From assembly GCA_015657735.1 (NCBI GenBank), contig SSSX01000116.1, positions 1 through 25,499 of the forward strand: a stretch of DNA of 25,499 nt. Direction: 5' to 3'. Shown here piece by piece: positions 15,167 to 22,160 of the stretch. Position 1 is the first letter of the stretch; every line of letters begins with the position of its first letter. The translations under genes and the position numbers were made by a program. The notes under the pieces are model-generated. The model was given only the letters and a program-made list of their open reading frames with translations, searched no databases and was not told where the DNA came from. The DNA comes from Zoogloeaceae bacterium (GTDB lineage: Bacteria; Pseudomonadota; Gammaproteobacteria; Burkholderiales; Rhodocyclaceae).

Positions 15167-15582
15167 TGTATCTGCTCGATACAAACGTCGTCTCCGAGCT
15201 TCGGAAGGCAAAGTCGGGCAAAGCAGATGCAGGGGTTATCGCCTGGGCGGCAGGATTACCGGCCTCCGAACTATTTCTCTCCGCCATCTCCGTGCTGGAG
15301 CTTGAGATGGGCGTCCTGCTCGTCGAACGCCGCGATGCCGCCCAAGGCGCCGTCCTCCGTAGTTGGCTCGACAAGCACGTCCTTCCCGCCTTCGCGGATC
15401 GCATCCTGCCGGTGGATGCTGCCGTGGCCCGACGCTGTGCCCGGCTGCACGTACCTGATCCGCGGGCGGAGCGGGATGCGCTCATCGCGGCGACCGCCTT
15501 GGTGCATGATCTGACTGTGGTCACGCGAAACGTCGGTGATTTCGAGGCAACGGGCATCAGATTGCTGAACCCGTGGGGGTGA
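15166..15582 (+). CDS. vapC: VapC-like PIN-domain ribonuclease toxin
   Basis: This 138-residue PIN-domain protein starts MYLLDTNVVSELRK. The acidic metal-binding residues are D5, E45 (SVLELEMG), D104 (ERDALIAATA) and D125 (RNVGDF). The TRNVGDFEATGIRLLNPW ending is typical of VapC proteins of the FitB/StbB branch. VapC toxins cleave specific RNAs such as tRNAs; the substrate here cannot be told. It is translationally coupled to vapB by a one-base overlap. All active-site residues are present, so it is probably functional. Confidence 0.92.
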   Translation: MYLLDTNVVSELRKAKSGKADAGVIAWAAGLPASELFLSAISVLELEMGVLLVERRDAAQGAVLRSWLDKHVLPAFADRILPVDAAVARRCARLHVPDPRAERDALIAATALVHDLTVVTRNVGDFEATGIRLLNPWG

Positions 15583-15591
15583 TACCAGCCC

Positions 15592-15756
15592 CGGATCAAT
15601 GAGCTCCCCCAGCGGGCCATGCAGGAAGCGGCAAAACGCCGACGCATCCCCATCCGCATGCAGGATCAAGAGCGGCCATTTCCGGTCTACAACGCCGAAC
15701 GGCCCCATCTGTCCTTAAAATACAAAACGCCCGATGAAGTCCATCGGGCGTCTTAA
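15592..15756 (+). pseudogene. C-terminal remnant of an IS3-type transposase OrfB
   Basis: The frame ends VYNAERPHLSLKYKTPDEVH then RAS and a TAA stop at 15754-15756. This is the characteristic C-terminal end of IS3-group OrfB (N-x2-RPH-x-L...TP-x-E). The preceding residues (ELPQRAMQEAAKRRRIPIRM) do not look like transposase, so a junction probably lies near 15675. It is on the opposite strand from the 10913-11602 element and its style differs, so it comes from another insertion. No terminal repeat was recognised nearby. Confidence 0.6.
15718..15750 (-). terminator. Rho-independent terminator downstream of the phenol operon
   Basis: On the minus strand CGCCCGATG, a GACTT loop and CATCGGGCG form a 9-bp perfect stem followed by TTTTGTATTTT. 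It lies about 210 nt beyond the phenol hydroxylase reductase stop and is oriented to stop that operon before it enters vapBC. On the plus strand the same stem is followed only by TCTT, so it is weaker in that direction. Confidence 0.75.
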
Positions 15757-15960
15757 ATCTCAAGCTGATCGGCGAAACGGCACGCCGAAGGCTGTCAAGC
15801 TATAGCAGGACGGGACACTGGTCGATTGCTGGTCCGGGGCCGGCGATGCCGGGTGCGGGATCGCCCATCAAGGCGCGGTCGTTCAGCGGTCACGGCTCAA
15901 TGCCTTACGATGGCGATCCCTCAGCCCCTTGAGGCACGCCGTCGACAACGGCGTAGCCTT
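15757..15960. other. Non-coding stretch between IS remnant and the reductase gene
   Basis: No gene was recognised. A small hairpin, ACGCCGT-N5-ACGGCGT (15936-15954), lies just past the reductase stop on the minus strand and lacks a T-run. Confidence 0.5.
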
Positions 15961-17016
15961 TCAGATCGCCTTGAACAGCGGGCTTTTCACCTGCTGGGCG
16001 TCGGCGGCGGAGATGAATTTTTCGGTGTAGATGTCGCGCTCGAACAGGCGCCCCTGCATCAGCGTGGTGATGCAGGCGTCGATCATCAGCGGCGGGCCGC
16101 ACAGGTAGGCCTTGTTGCCGCGGAAATCGTTGTCGAAGGCCGCCTTCGCCGCTTCGTGGACGAAGCCGCGGAAACCCGTCCAGCCTGATCCTTCCGGCTC
16201 GTGGGAGAGCGCCGGCACGTAGCGGAAGTTGGGATGCTGCGCGGCCAGCGCGACGAACTCGTCGTGGTAGTAAAGCTCGTCCCGGCTGCGCTGGCCGTAG
16301 ATCAGCGTGATCGGCAGCGCGAAGCCTTCCTCCAGCAGATCGAGGATCATCGAACGCGGGCTCGACAAACCCGAGCCGCCGGCCATCAGCAGCACCGGCG
16401 TGCGGGCCGACTTCTTGACGAAGAAGCGGCCGTACGGCCCGCTGATGCCGATCCGCTCGCCAACCTGCAGCGTGTCGTGCACGTAGGCCGTGCCCTGCCC
16501 GCCGGGCACGCTGCGGACGTTCAGCTCGACCTCGCCGCCCGCCGACGGCGGGCTGGCCAGCGAAAAGGCCCGGCTGCCGATGCCGCCGGGCAGATTCAGG
16601 TTCACGTACTGCCCGGCCTGGAAGCGGATCGGCGCCTCGAGCCTGATCCACACGCCCTTGATGGTCGGCGTCAGGGTTTCGATGCGCGACACAACGCCGC
16701 TGAAATCCTGCACCGGCAGGTTCTCGGCGTCGGGGTCCTCGTCGATCTCGGCCTCAATCACCAGATCGCTGTGGGCGGTGGCGCAGCACGCCAGGCACTT
16801 GCCCGCGTCGCGCTCGAAATCCATCAGCGCGAAGCTCGACGCTTCGCCGTGCTCCACCTCGCCATCGGCGACCTGCACCTTGCAGGTGGCGCACAGGCCG
16901 TGGCAGCAGGCGTGGGGCAGGTAGATGCCGGCCCGCAGCGCCGCGTCGAGGATGGTCTGGCCGTCCTCGATGGCGATGGTCTGCCCGAGCGGCTGGATGG
17001 TCAGCTCGTAACTCAT
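15961..17016 (-). CDS. dmpP: Phenol hydroxylase reductase component P5 (DmpP-like)
   Basis: This 351-residue NADH:acceptor reductase would pass electrons from NADH through FAD and a [2Fe-2S] centre to the diiron oxygenase. The N-terminal plant-type ferredoxin domain has C37, C42, C45 and C77 (HACCHGLCATCK ... CLACCA). The FAD-binding motif is RAFSLASPP and the phosphate-binding region is GPYGRFF. The NAD domain shows LLMAGGSGLSSPRSM and YLCGPPLMID. The order ferredoxin-FAD-NAD and the length match DmpP (353). GAGGAG precedes ATG 17016, 10 nt after the dmpO stop. It is the last gene of the operon. Confidence 0.96.
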   Translation of the reverse strand: MSYELTIQPLGQTIAIEDGQTILDAALRAGIYLPHACCHGLCATCKVQVADGEVEHGEASSFALMDFERDAGKCLACCATAHSDLVIEAEIDEDPDAENLPVQDFSGVVSRIETLTPTIKGVWIRLEAPIRFQAGQYVNLNLPGGIGSRAFSLASPPSAGGEVELNVRSVPGGQGTAYVHDTLQVGERIGISGPYGRFFVKKSARTPVLLMAGGSGLSSPRSMILDLLEEGFALPITLIYGQRSRDELYYHDEFVALAAQHPNFRYVPALSHEPEGSGWTGFRGFVHEAAKAAFDNDFRGNKAYLCGPPLMIDACITTLMQGRLFERDIYTEKFISAADAQQVKSPLFKAI

Positions 17017-17026
17017 CGGGCGCTCC

Positions 17027-17383
17027 TCAGGCCGCCGTCAGCAAGGTGTTCGCGCCTTGCGTACGGAAACGGAGCTGATCCTTGTGGCCGATCCCGTTGT
17101 CGGCCAGGCTGCGCCCGAAATCCGGCGTCCACGGCTGGTTCGACTTGAGCCACTCGACCTGCGTCCAGTCGATGGCGGCGGCGTCGGGATCGGGCTGGGA
17201 GAGCATCGCCAGCGGGCCGTCGAGCAGTTCGCGGAACTTCATCTCCGGCGGAACACACAGCAGGAACGGCGCGGCGAAGAGCAGGTGACGATCCCAACTC
17301 ACATAGACGAGCTGCTTGCCGTGGAAGTTGGCCGCCACGTCGCGCGGCACGCCGACGTATTCCCTGGTTGCTGCTACAGGCAT
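17027..17383 (-). CDS. dmpO: Phenol hydroxylase subunit P4 (DmpO-like)
   Basis: This 118-residue protein is the small gamma subunit of the (alpha-beta-gamma)2 phenol hydroxylase oxygenase. It contains the family-typical FHGKQLVYVSWDRHLLFAAPF and the QPDPDAAAIDWTQVEWLK segment (key parts DRHLLF, PDAAAIDW). It has no catalytic metal site; the subunit packs on the oxygenase dimer. AAGGAGA precedes ATG 17383. The gap to dmpN is 69 nt and contains a GC-rich hairpin (17414-17443), unlike the tight spacing elsewhere in the operon. Confidence 0.93.
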   Translation of the reverse strand: MPVAATREYVGVPRDVAANFHGKQLVYVSWDRHLLFAAPFLLCVPPEMKFRELLDGPLAMLSQPDPDAAAIDWTQVEWLKSNQPWTPDFGRSLADNGIGHKDQLRFRTQGANTLLTAA

Positions 17384-17413
17384 CTTGATTCTCCTTGGTA
17401 TGGGGTCGAGGGC

Positions 17414-17443
17414 GGGCGGGGGCGCCGTGGCGCCGCCCTGCCC
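17414..17443 (-). other. GC-rich intercistronic hairpin between the N and O genes
   Basis: GGGCGGG (17414-17420) pairs with CCC-T-GCCC (17436-17443) around two GGCGCC blocks. There is no T-run, so complete termination is unlikely. It could pause polymerase or protect the upstream message. Confidence 0.45.
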
Positions 17444-17452
17444 GCGTCGGGC

Positions 17453-18973
17453 TTACTGGTTGGTGGTCGCCAGACCGCGCCACGCTTCAAAGTGCTGCTG
17501 GTCTTCGGAACCGGCGTAGTCGCCGTTGTCCTTGCCGTCGATGAGGCTGACCCACTTCATCCACTCGCCCAGGTCGCCCTTGATCGGGTCCTGGAAGAGC
17601 TGCGGCATCGGCAGCCAGGCCTGGATGTATTTCTCCGGTTCGTTGTCGAAGATGTGCTGACAGCCGTCCGAGCAGAAGTGGTACTTCTCGCCTTTGTAGG
17701 TGGTTTCGCGGTGGCAGGTCAGCGTCGGGTCGTCCGGCTCGGTGAACACGGTGGGCAGCTGGCAGGTCTGGCACAGCTTGGCGAGGCCGTAGTTCTTGAA
17801 CGGCGTGCCGGCGGCGGCGAGTTTGCGGATGTGGTTCCAGCGCGGCCGGTAGTGCTTGTCGAAGGTGTCCGGATACTTGGCGGACAGCCAGGCCATGTCC
17901 TCGTCGGACGGAATCCAGCTGTGGAAAGCGGTGCCGAAGCTCCACTGGTACAGGCCGAGCATGAACTGGTGTGACATGTGGTCGATGCCTTTTTCCGCGT
18001 CGTCCCAGCCCTTCGGCGGCGTGATGCCGTAGCGCGCCAGATCCTTGAACAGCGCACCGCCGTTCTCGACGCCGTAGATGTTCCACGCCTCGCGCCACGA
18101 CATGACGCGCTTGGGCAGCATGTAGTCCATCATCGTGCTGACCAGCCCGAGCACCCGGAAGCCGCGCCAGAACCACTTGTCGATCCAGCCCTGCACGATG
18201 GGCACGTTGGCCGGGTCCTGCTCGAGCATGAACTTGATGCATTCGAGGCCGAGGGTCATGTGGCGGGCTTCGTCCGACTGGGCCGAGAAGCCGAAGGTCA
18301 CCGTCGCCATGTCGCCGTTGTAGGCCGCGCCCGACATGAAGGGCACGAACAGCAGGTTGGTCAGCACGTATTCGAAGCTGAAACCGATGGCGATCATGAA
18401 CTCGAACGGTCCGGCCGACATCGCGTCGTCGAAGAACGAGCGCGCCACCGAGGTGTACCAGATGCGGTCGCGCTGGTCGGCAAAGGCGTGGAAACCGTTG
18501 TAGTAGCGGTTGTAGTTCGACATCGCGTGGATCTGCGTCTGGGCGTGGCGGATCTCGTCGATGGCCTGCATCTGGCAGGCGACCTGCGTGCCGACGCCCG
18601 GAAACTCGCGGCCGACGCGGGCAAAGCCTTTGTGGGCGGCGTACTCGCCAGGGCTGATGGCCTGCAGGAAAATCTTCAGCGCCGACAGGTAGCGGGCGTC
18701 GGTGAGGTTCAGATGGCCGTTGTTCTGGGCGTGGGCGTCGATGATCGCGTAGAACTTGCGCTCCTTCTCGGCCTGGTATTTCCAGTACGAATCCATGGTC
18801 AGGCGGAACGGGTCTTCCCATTTGTCCCAGTCGTGGATCTTGATGCCCTCGTAGCCGACGTAGGGTAACACCTTGTCCTTCGGCTGGTAGGTGGTGTCCC
18901 AGCCCAGGTCGCGGGTCATCAGCCGGTAGCGCTCTTTCAGGCCGAGCTTCTTCTTCGAAACTTTCATGTCCAT
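17453..18973 (-). CDS. dmpN: Phenol hydroxylase large oxygenase subunit P3 (DmpN-like)
   Basis: This 506-residue alpha subunit would hydroxylate phenol to catechol at a carboxylate-bridged diiron site. The ligands are visible: E110 (SPGEY), E140 and H143 (DEIRH), E201 (FEYVLTN), and E235 and H238 (DEARH). The length and the C-terminal YHS-like, Cys-containing region (CQTCQLP ... YHFCSDGCQHIF) match DmpN and related bacterial multicomponent monooxygenases. MDMKVSKKKLGLKERY is the family start, and GAGGAG precedes ATG 18973. The longer in-frame opening to 19516 is only antisense to L and M. It forms the active oxygenase with L and O. Confidence 0.97.
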   Translation of the reverse strand: MDMKVSKKKLGLKERYRLMTRDLGWDTTYQPKDKVLPYVGYEGIKIHDWDKWEDPFRLTMDSYWKYQAEKERKFYAIIDAHAQNNGHLNLTDARYLSALKIFLQAISPGEYAAHKGFARVGREFPGVGTQVACQMQAIDEIRHAQTQIHAMSNYNRYYNGFHAFADQRDRIWYTSVARSFFDDAMSAGPFEFMIAIGFSFEYVLTNLLFVPFMSGAAYNGDMATVTFGFSAQSDEARHMTLGLECIKFMLEQDPANVPIVQGWIDKWFWRGFRVLGLVSTMMDYMLPKRVMSWREAWNIYGVENGGALFKDLARYGITPPKGWDDAEKGIDHMSHQFMLGLYQWSFGTAFHSWIPSDEDMAWLSAKYPDTFDKHYRPRWNHIRKLAAAGTPFKNYGLAKLCQTCQLPTVFTEPDDPTLTCHRETTYKGEKYHFCSDGCQHIFDNEPEKYIQAWLPMPQLFQDPIKGDLGEWMKWVSLIDGKDNGDYAGSEDQQHFEAWRGLATTNQ

Positions 18974-18987
18974 GGTGGTCTCCTCGC

Positions 18988-19257
18988 TCAGTTGTTCCAG
19001 CTCAGGGTCAGGGTGTCGTCGTCCTCGGCGACATTGCCGCTGAGCGTGATGAGGTTGATGTGCATTTCCTGCAGGTCGAAGTCGCGGCCGATCAGTTCCT
19101 CGATGGTCGAGCGGCGCACGACGAGCCGGTCGGGGGCGTCGATCTTGACCATCGCCGGCTCGCGGTGAACCACCGCCAGCGGGTTGTCGATCTCGATCGC
19201 CTCGATGATCGGGCGGGTGTCTTCGTTGGTTTGCAACGCAATGAATACGGTGGACAT
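18988..19257 (-). CDS. dmpM: Phenol hydroxylase effector/coupling protein P2 (DmpM-like)
   Basis: This 89-residue cofactorless regulatory protein binds the oxygenase and couples NADH use to hydroxylation. The sequence MSTVFIALQTNEDTRPIIEA, then MVKIDAPDRLVV and the REF-like LIGRDFDLQEMHINLITLSG region, follows DmpM closely, and the length is typical (about 90). GAGAGGAAG precedes ATG 19257. It lies 9 nt after dmpL and 14 nt before dmpN. Confidence 0.95.
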   Translation of the reverse strand: MSTVFIALQTNEDTRPIIEAIEIDNPLAVVHREPAMVKIDAPDRLVVRRSTIEELIGRDFDLQEMHINLITLSGNVAEDDDTLTLSWNN

Positions 19258-19266
19258 GACTTCCTC

Positions 19267-20259
19267 TCAGGCCGGAATGCCGGCTTTGACGATGCGCGCC
19301 GACAGCGCGGCGACGTACTCGGCGACGGCCTCGTCGGCCTGCGGCCCGAGGGCCAGCTCGACGACCGGCAGCAGCGCCGAGGCGGCCCGGCCGCTCCAGT
19401 CGCGCACCCACGCGGCGAGCACCGCGCGGTTGTGCTCCGACTCGGCGGCAGCCACCTTCAGCACCGCGTCGACCCACTTGCGGGTCTCGTCGAACCAGTC
19501 GTTCATGAACTGGCACAGCATCGCCACCGCCGAGCCGCCGCGGGACGACAGGTGCGCATCGACGATGCGTTCATAGACCAGCGGATACAGCAGGCCGTCG
19601 ACCACCAGGTTCTGGGCCACGAACAGTTCGAACGGGTCGCGCACCACCAGGCAGTCCTCGACGTAGCGGCGCAGCGGCTGCCAGGCGGCATCGTCGAGCC
19701 AGGCGCGCTTGCCGGCGTCGAGCGCCGCGGTGTCGCCCAGCAGCAGGCCGAGGCGCGACAGGTACTGGGCGATGCCCAGGTTGTCCATCGCGTGATACAT
19801 GCAGGGCTGGGTGAAGGCGGTGCCGAAGCCGTAGCCGCAGATGAAGGCGTTGTGCTGGTTGGCGCCCCACGCGGCATGGCGCAGCGGCACCAGCACCGCC
19901 AGCGCGACGGCGCGCAGCTCAGGCGGCAGCATGTCGGCCAGAGCGCGGGTTTCGACGAAGCTGAAGTTGGCCTCGGCGGTTTCCTGCTGGCGTGCCCGCG
20001 CCAGCGTGTAGGTGCTGTAGTAGAACTGGCGCGGGTCCTTCAGCGCGTACCAGTCGTGCATCACGACGCGGGTGATGGTTTCGTCGTAGAGATCCTGTTC
20101 CGGGTCCCAGGTCGGCTTGTAGTGAAGGTTCTCGGCGGCCTGGATGTCGTAGCTGCCTTCCTGGTAGCGCGAGGCCGGCTTGTTGCCGAAGCTGCGCACC
20201 AGATGGTCGAAGGCCTGGCGCTGCGGTTCGATGGCGACCGTGCGAAGGTCAATCTGCAT
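19267..20259 (-). CDS. dmpL: Phenol hydroxylase beta subunit P1 (DmpL-like)
   Basis: This 330-residue beta subunit of the oxygenase resembles the alpha fold but lacks diiron ligands. Family features are MQIDLRTVAIEPQRQAFDHL, RYQEGSYDIQAAENLHYKPTW (key part SYDIQAAENLHYKP) and WYALKDPRQFYYSTYT. The length matches DmpL (331). AGGAGA precedes ATG 20259, which overlaps the end of dmpK by 11 nt. It assembles with the N and O subunits. Confidence 0.95.
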   Translation of the reverse strand: MQIDLRTVAIEPQRQAFDHLVRSFGNKPASRYQEGSYDIQAAENLHYKPTWDPEQDLYDETITRVVMHDWYALKDPRQFYYSTYTLARARQQETAEANFSFVETRALADMLPPELRAVALAVLVPLRHAAWGANQHNAFICGYGFGTAFTQPCMYHAMDNLGIAQYLSRLGLLLGDTAALDAGKRAWLDDAAWQPLRRYVEDCLVVRDPFELFVAQNLVVDGLLYPLVYERIVDAHLSSRGGSAVAMLCQFMNDWFDETRKWVDAVLKVAAAESEHNRAVLAAWVRDWSGRAASALLPVVELALGPQADEAVAEYVAALSARIVKAGIPA

Positions 20260-20554
20260 GTCTTGTCTCCTGTCGGCCGGCCCGCGGGACGGCCGGCTCT
20301 GCTTGTTTGAAGCGGGTTGCGTCGGCGAGGCGCCAGTCCCAGTCGGCCGCCCCGGCGCCGGCGTCGCGCGGCGGCAGCAGCGCCACCCGGTTGGCGGCGC
20401 AGAATTCGGCGAAGGCGGACGGGCTGAGGATCATCTCGACGAAAACCTCCGGCTCGCCGATGGCGAACTCGAACTCGATGAAGCCCCCGGCCCGTTCGCC
20501 GCATCGCCGGACGTAGCGGCGGGTGAGGTCGAGCGGGGTCGGCGCGTCGGTCAT
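20249..20554 (-). CDS. dmpK: Phenol hydroxylase assembly protein P0 (DmpK-like)
   Basis: This 101-residue protein matches the short DmpK/P0 family (RYVRRCGERAGGFIEFEFAI, VFVEMILSPSAFAEFCAAN, WDWRLADATRF). DmpK is needed to make an active oxygenase, apparently by helping iron incorporation, but is not part of the purified enzyme. The start ATG 20554 has only a weak ribosome binding site, and the gene lies 7 nt after the dioxygenase stop, so it is probably translated by coupling. The C-terminal tail past residue 85 is variable. Confidence 0.92.
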   Translation of the reverse strand: MTDAPTPLDLTRRYVRRCGERAGGFIEFEFAIGEPEVFVEMILSPSAFAEFCAANRVALLPPRDAGAGAADWDWRLADATRFKQAEPAVPRAGRQETRHAD

Positions 20555-20561
20555 GGCGCGC

Positions 20562-21491
20562 TCAGCTGACGACGGTGAGGAAGGTTTCGTGCAGCTTCCT
20601 CTGCGGGTAGTCGAGCCCCTGGCCGAAGTTGTCGAAGGTCCAGGTCATGGTTTCGTAGTCGGGGTACGGCAGGTGGCCACCCATGAAGGTCTCGAAGCGG
20701 TTGCCGGACGGGTCCCACGCGTAGATCGTGCAGCCGCGGGTGACGCCGTGGCGGGTCGGGCCGATATCCACCGGCACCGCGTTCATCGACATGATGTCGC
20801 CGGCGCGCAGCACGTGCTCCCAGCTCTCCATCAGGAAGGAACAGTGGTGCAGCTTGCCCGGCTCCGGGTATTCGGCGAAGGCGATGTCATGCACCTTCTG
20901 GCCGCAGGACAGCCAGATCGCCGCGTTGGCGTTGCCGTCCGGCGTCAGCACGCGCTCGACGAGGTAGAAGCCGAGCACCTCGGTGAAGATCTTCTGCACT
21001 GCGGCCACGTTCGGGCCATACAGCAGCGTGTGGTCGAGGCGGATCGGCGCGATGCCGTTGTCGCGGGCCTTGGCCCACGGCGCCGGGTTTATCAGCGGAA
21101 TGCCGTTGCCGACCTTGGTCTTCTCGGCGAACAGCTCGATGAGGTGGCCGGAGGGCAGTTCGAAGCGCACGCGCTCGCCGGTTGCCAGCATCTCGCCGGC
21201 CGGGATGCGCTCGGTCTTGAGGCCGTAGGCCTGGAGGTCGGCATCGAGCTTGTCGAGGGTGGCGGTGTCGAGCACCCGGAAGCCGAAGAAGTCGAGGCCG
21301 GCGCGGTCGGCCTCGCGGATCACGAAGCTGTGGTGATCGCGTTCATCCCAGCACTTGAAATACACCCGTCCGTGGGCATCGCGGCCGGTTTCCACCAGGC
21401 CGAGCACATCCTTGTAAAAGCGCACCGACTCGTCGAGATCGAGAACGCGAATCTGGGCGTGGCCAGGACGAAGAACGCCGGTAAGAGCCAT
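20562..21491 (-). CDS. Catechol 2,3-dioxygenase, extradiol type I
   Basis: This 309-residue two-domain vicinal-oxygen-chelate dioxygenase opens catechol to 2-hydroxymuconic semialdehyde. The Fe(II) ligands are in the second domain: H154 (LDHTLLYG), H215 or H216 (KLHHCSF) and E267 (GNRFETFMGG). H248 and Y257 lie in IGPTRHGVTRG...TIYAWDPSGN. The N-terminal MALTGVLRPGHAQIRVLDLD resembles TbuE-like betaproteobacterial enzymes more than pseudomonad XylE (my recollection of the families). It sits upstream of dmpK rather than downstream of dmpP. A GGAGACTT ribosome binding site precedes ATG 21491. Confidence 0.96.
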   Translation of the reverse strand: MALTGVLRPGHAQIRVLDLDESVRFYKDVLGLVETGRDAHGRVYFKCWDERDHHSFVIREADRAGLDFFGFRVLDTATLDKLDADLQAYGLKTERIPAGEMLATGERVRFELPSGHLIELFAEKTKVGNGIPLINPAPWAKARDNGIAPIRLDHTLLYGPNVAAVQKIFTEVLGFYLVERVLTPDGNANAAIWLSCGQKVHDIAFAEYPEPGKLHHCSFLMESWEHVLRAGDIMSMNAVPVDIGPTRHGVTRGCTIYAWDPSGNRFETFMGGHLPYPDYETMTWTFDNFGQGLDYPQRKLHETFLTVVS

Positions 21492-21528
21492 CTGAAGTCT
21501 CCTTTTGTGGTTTTGAGGTGAAGCGGTG

Positions 21529-21858
21529 TCAGGCAGGAAGGCGGGGGTCGGGAGTCGCGCCGCAGACCGATTTCTGCAGCTTTCCGATCACCCTCAGGGA
21601 AAGATCGCCGGCGGGATACACGCGGCAGGCGAGCAGCCGGCGGTGGCGGCGGTCGTCGTCATCGACGTGGTCGCGGCTCATCGCGCGGGTGCTGAACTCG
21701 CCTTCCAGAATCTCGACCTTGCAGACGCCGCAGCCGCCGCCCCGGCAGCCCACCGGAATCCCGCGTCGCCCGAGGCGCTGCATGCCTTCGAGCAGCGATT
21801 CGGCGGGTGCGCAGGTGTAGCTGACGCCGTTGTCTTCGATCCTGACCGTGTGTGCCAT
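21529..21858 (-). CDS. [2Fe-2S] ferredoxin, XylT/DmpQ-like
   Basis: This 109-residue plant-type ferredoxin has cluster cysteines C38, C43, C46 and C78 (GCRGGGCGVCKV ... LLACRVYP). XylT/DmpQ ferredoxins re-reduce the oxidised iron of catechol 2,3-dioxygenase and so protect it from substituted catechols. The gene next to it is that dioxygenase, 37 nt downstream. This makes the assignment firm in context. It is the first gene after the sigma-54 promoter, with an untranslated leader of about 70 nt. GGAGG lies upstream of ATG 21858. Confidence 0.93.
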   Translation of the reverse strand: MAHTVRIEDNGVSYTCAPAESLLEGMQRLGRRGIPVGCRGGGCGVCKVEILEGEFSTRAMSRDHVDDDDRRHRRLLACRVYPAGDLSLRVIGKLQKSVCGATPDPRLPA

Positions 21859-21938
21859 GTGTCCTCCGGATGTCCATCGACGCTTTTGTCCGCGAGCCGG
21901 AAAATCAGCTGGCTTTATGCGTCGGTAAGAATGACTAA

Positions 21939-21954
21939 TGCAGCGTCCGTGCCA
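21939..21954 (-). promoter_or_regulatory. Sigma-54 (-24/-12) promoter of the phenol operon
   Basis: The minus strand reads TGGCACGGACGCTGCA. This is one base from the TGGCACG-N4-TTGCW consensus, with GG and GC exactly 10 bp apart. Transcription would start near 21929, about 70 bp before the ferredoxin gene. The DmpR-type activator gene lies immediately upstream, which supports the call. Confidence 0.85.
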
Positions 21955-22022
21955 GATTTGCAGATCACTGTTTTGAAAGGAGAACTTGAAAAAACCGGAA
22001 AAACCGCGGCGGGATCGCCTTC

Positions 22023-22059
22023 CGCTTTTGTCGAGCGGGCTTGGCGCCTTACAAAAGCG
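22023..22059. promoter_or_regulatory. Candidate upstream activator site of the phenol operon
   Basis: CGCTTTTGT-N19-ACAAAAGCG is a perfect inverted repeat with 9-bp arms, centred about 112 bp upstream of the predicted sigma-54 start. That is the usual distance for enhancer-like sites of DmpR/XylR activators. The sequence is not the known TTGATCAATTGATCAA-type XylR/DmpR site. A third copy of CGCTTTTGT lies at 21881-21889, in the leader. Confidence 0.5.
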
Positions 22060-22099
22060 TCAAGCTGCAGCGCAGCAAGGCTTCATGGCCGTGAACGAA

Positions 22100-22139
22100 C
22101 CGAGCCCGTGGGCCATCTGGTGATGGCGCACGGGCTCGG
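22100..22139 (-). terminator. Stem-loop at the end of the activator gene
   Basis: CCGAGCCCGTG (22100-22110) pairs with CACGGGCTCGG (22129-22139). The inner GCCAT and ATGGC also pair, leaving a 6-nt loop and one mismatch. It starts 22 nt after the regulator stop. Only TTCGTT follows on the minus strand, so it is a strong hairpin but an imperfect intrinsic terminator. Confidence 0.65.
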
Positions 22140-22160
22140 CGGAGCGGATCTGGTGGCGGA

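Noticed and set aside
17453..19516. Extension of the DmpN frame to 687 residues
   Set aside because: The part before MDMKVSKK is arginine-rich antisense of the M and L genes. The family start at 18973 has a good ribosome binding site.
22023..22059. Reading the CGCTTTTGT inverted repeat as a terminator
   Set aside because: The 19-nt loop and lack of a T-run fit a protein-binding site better. A stronger hairpin for the regulator's end lies at 22100-22139.
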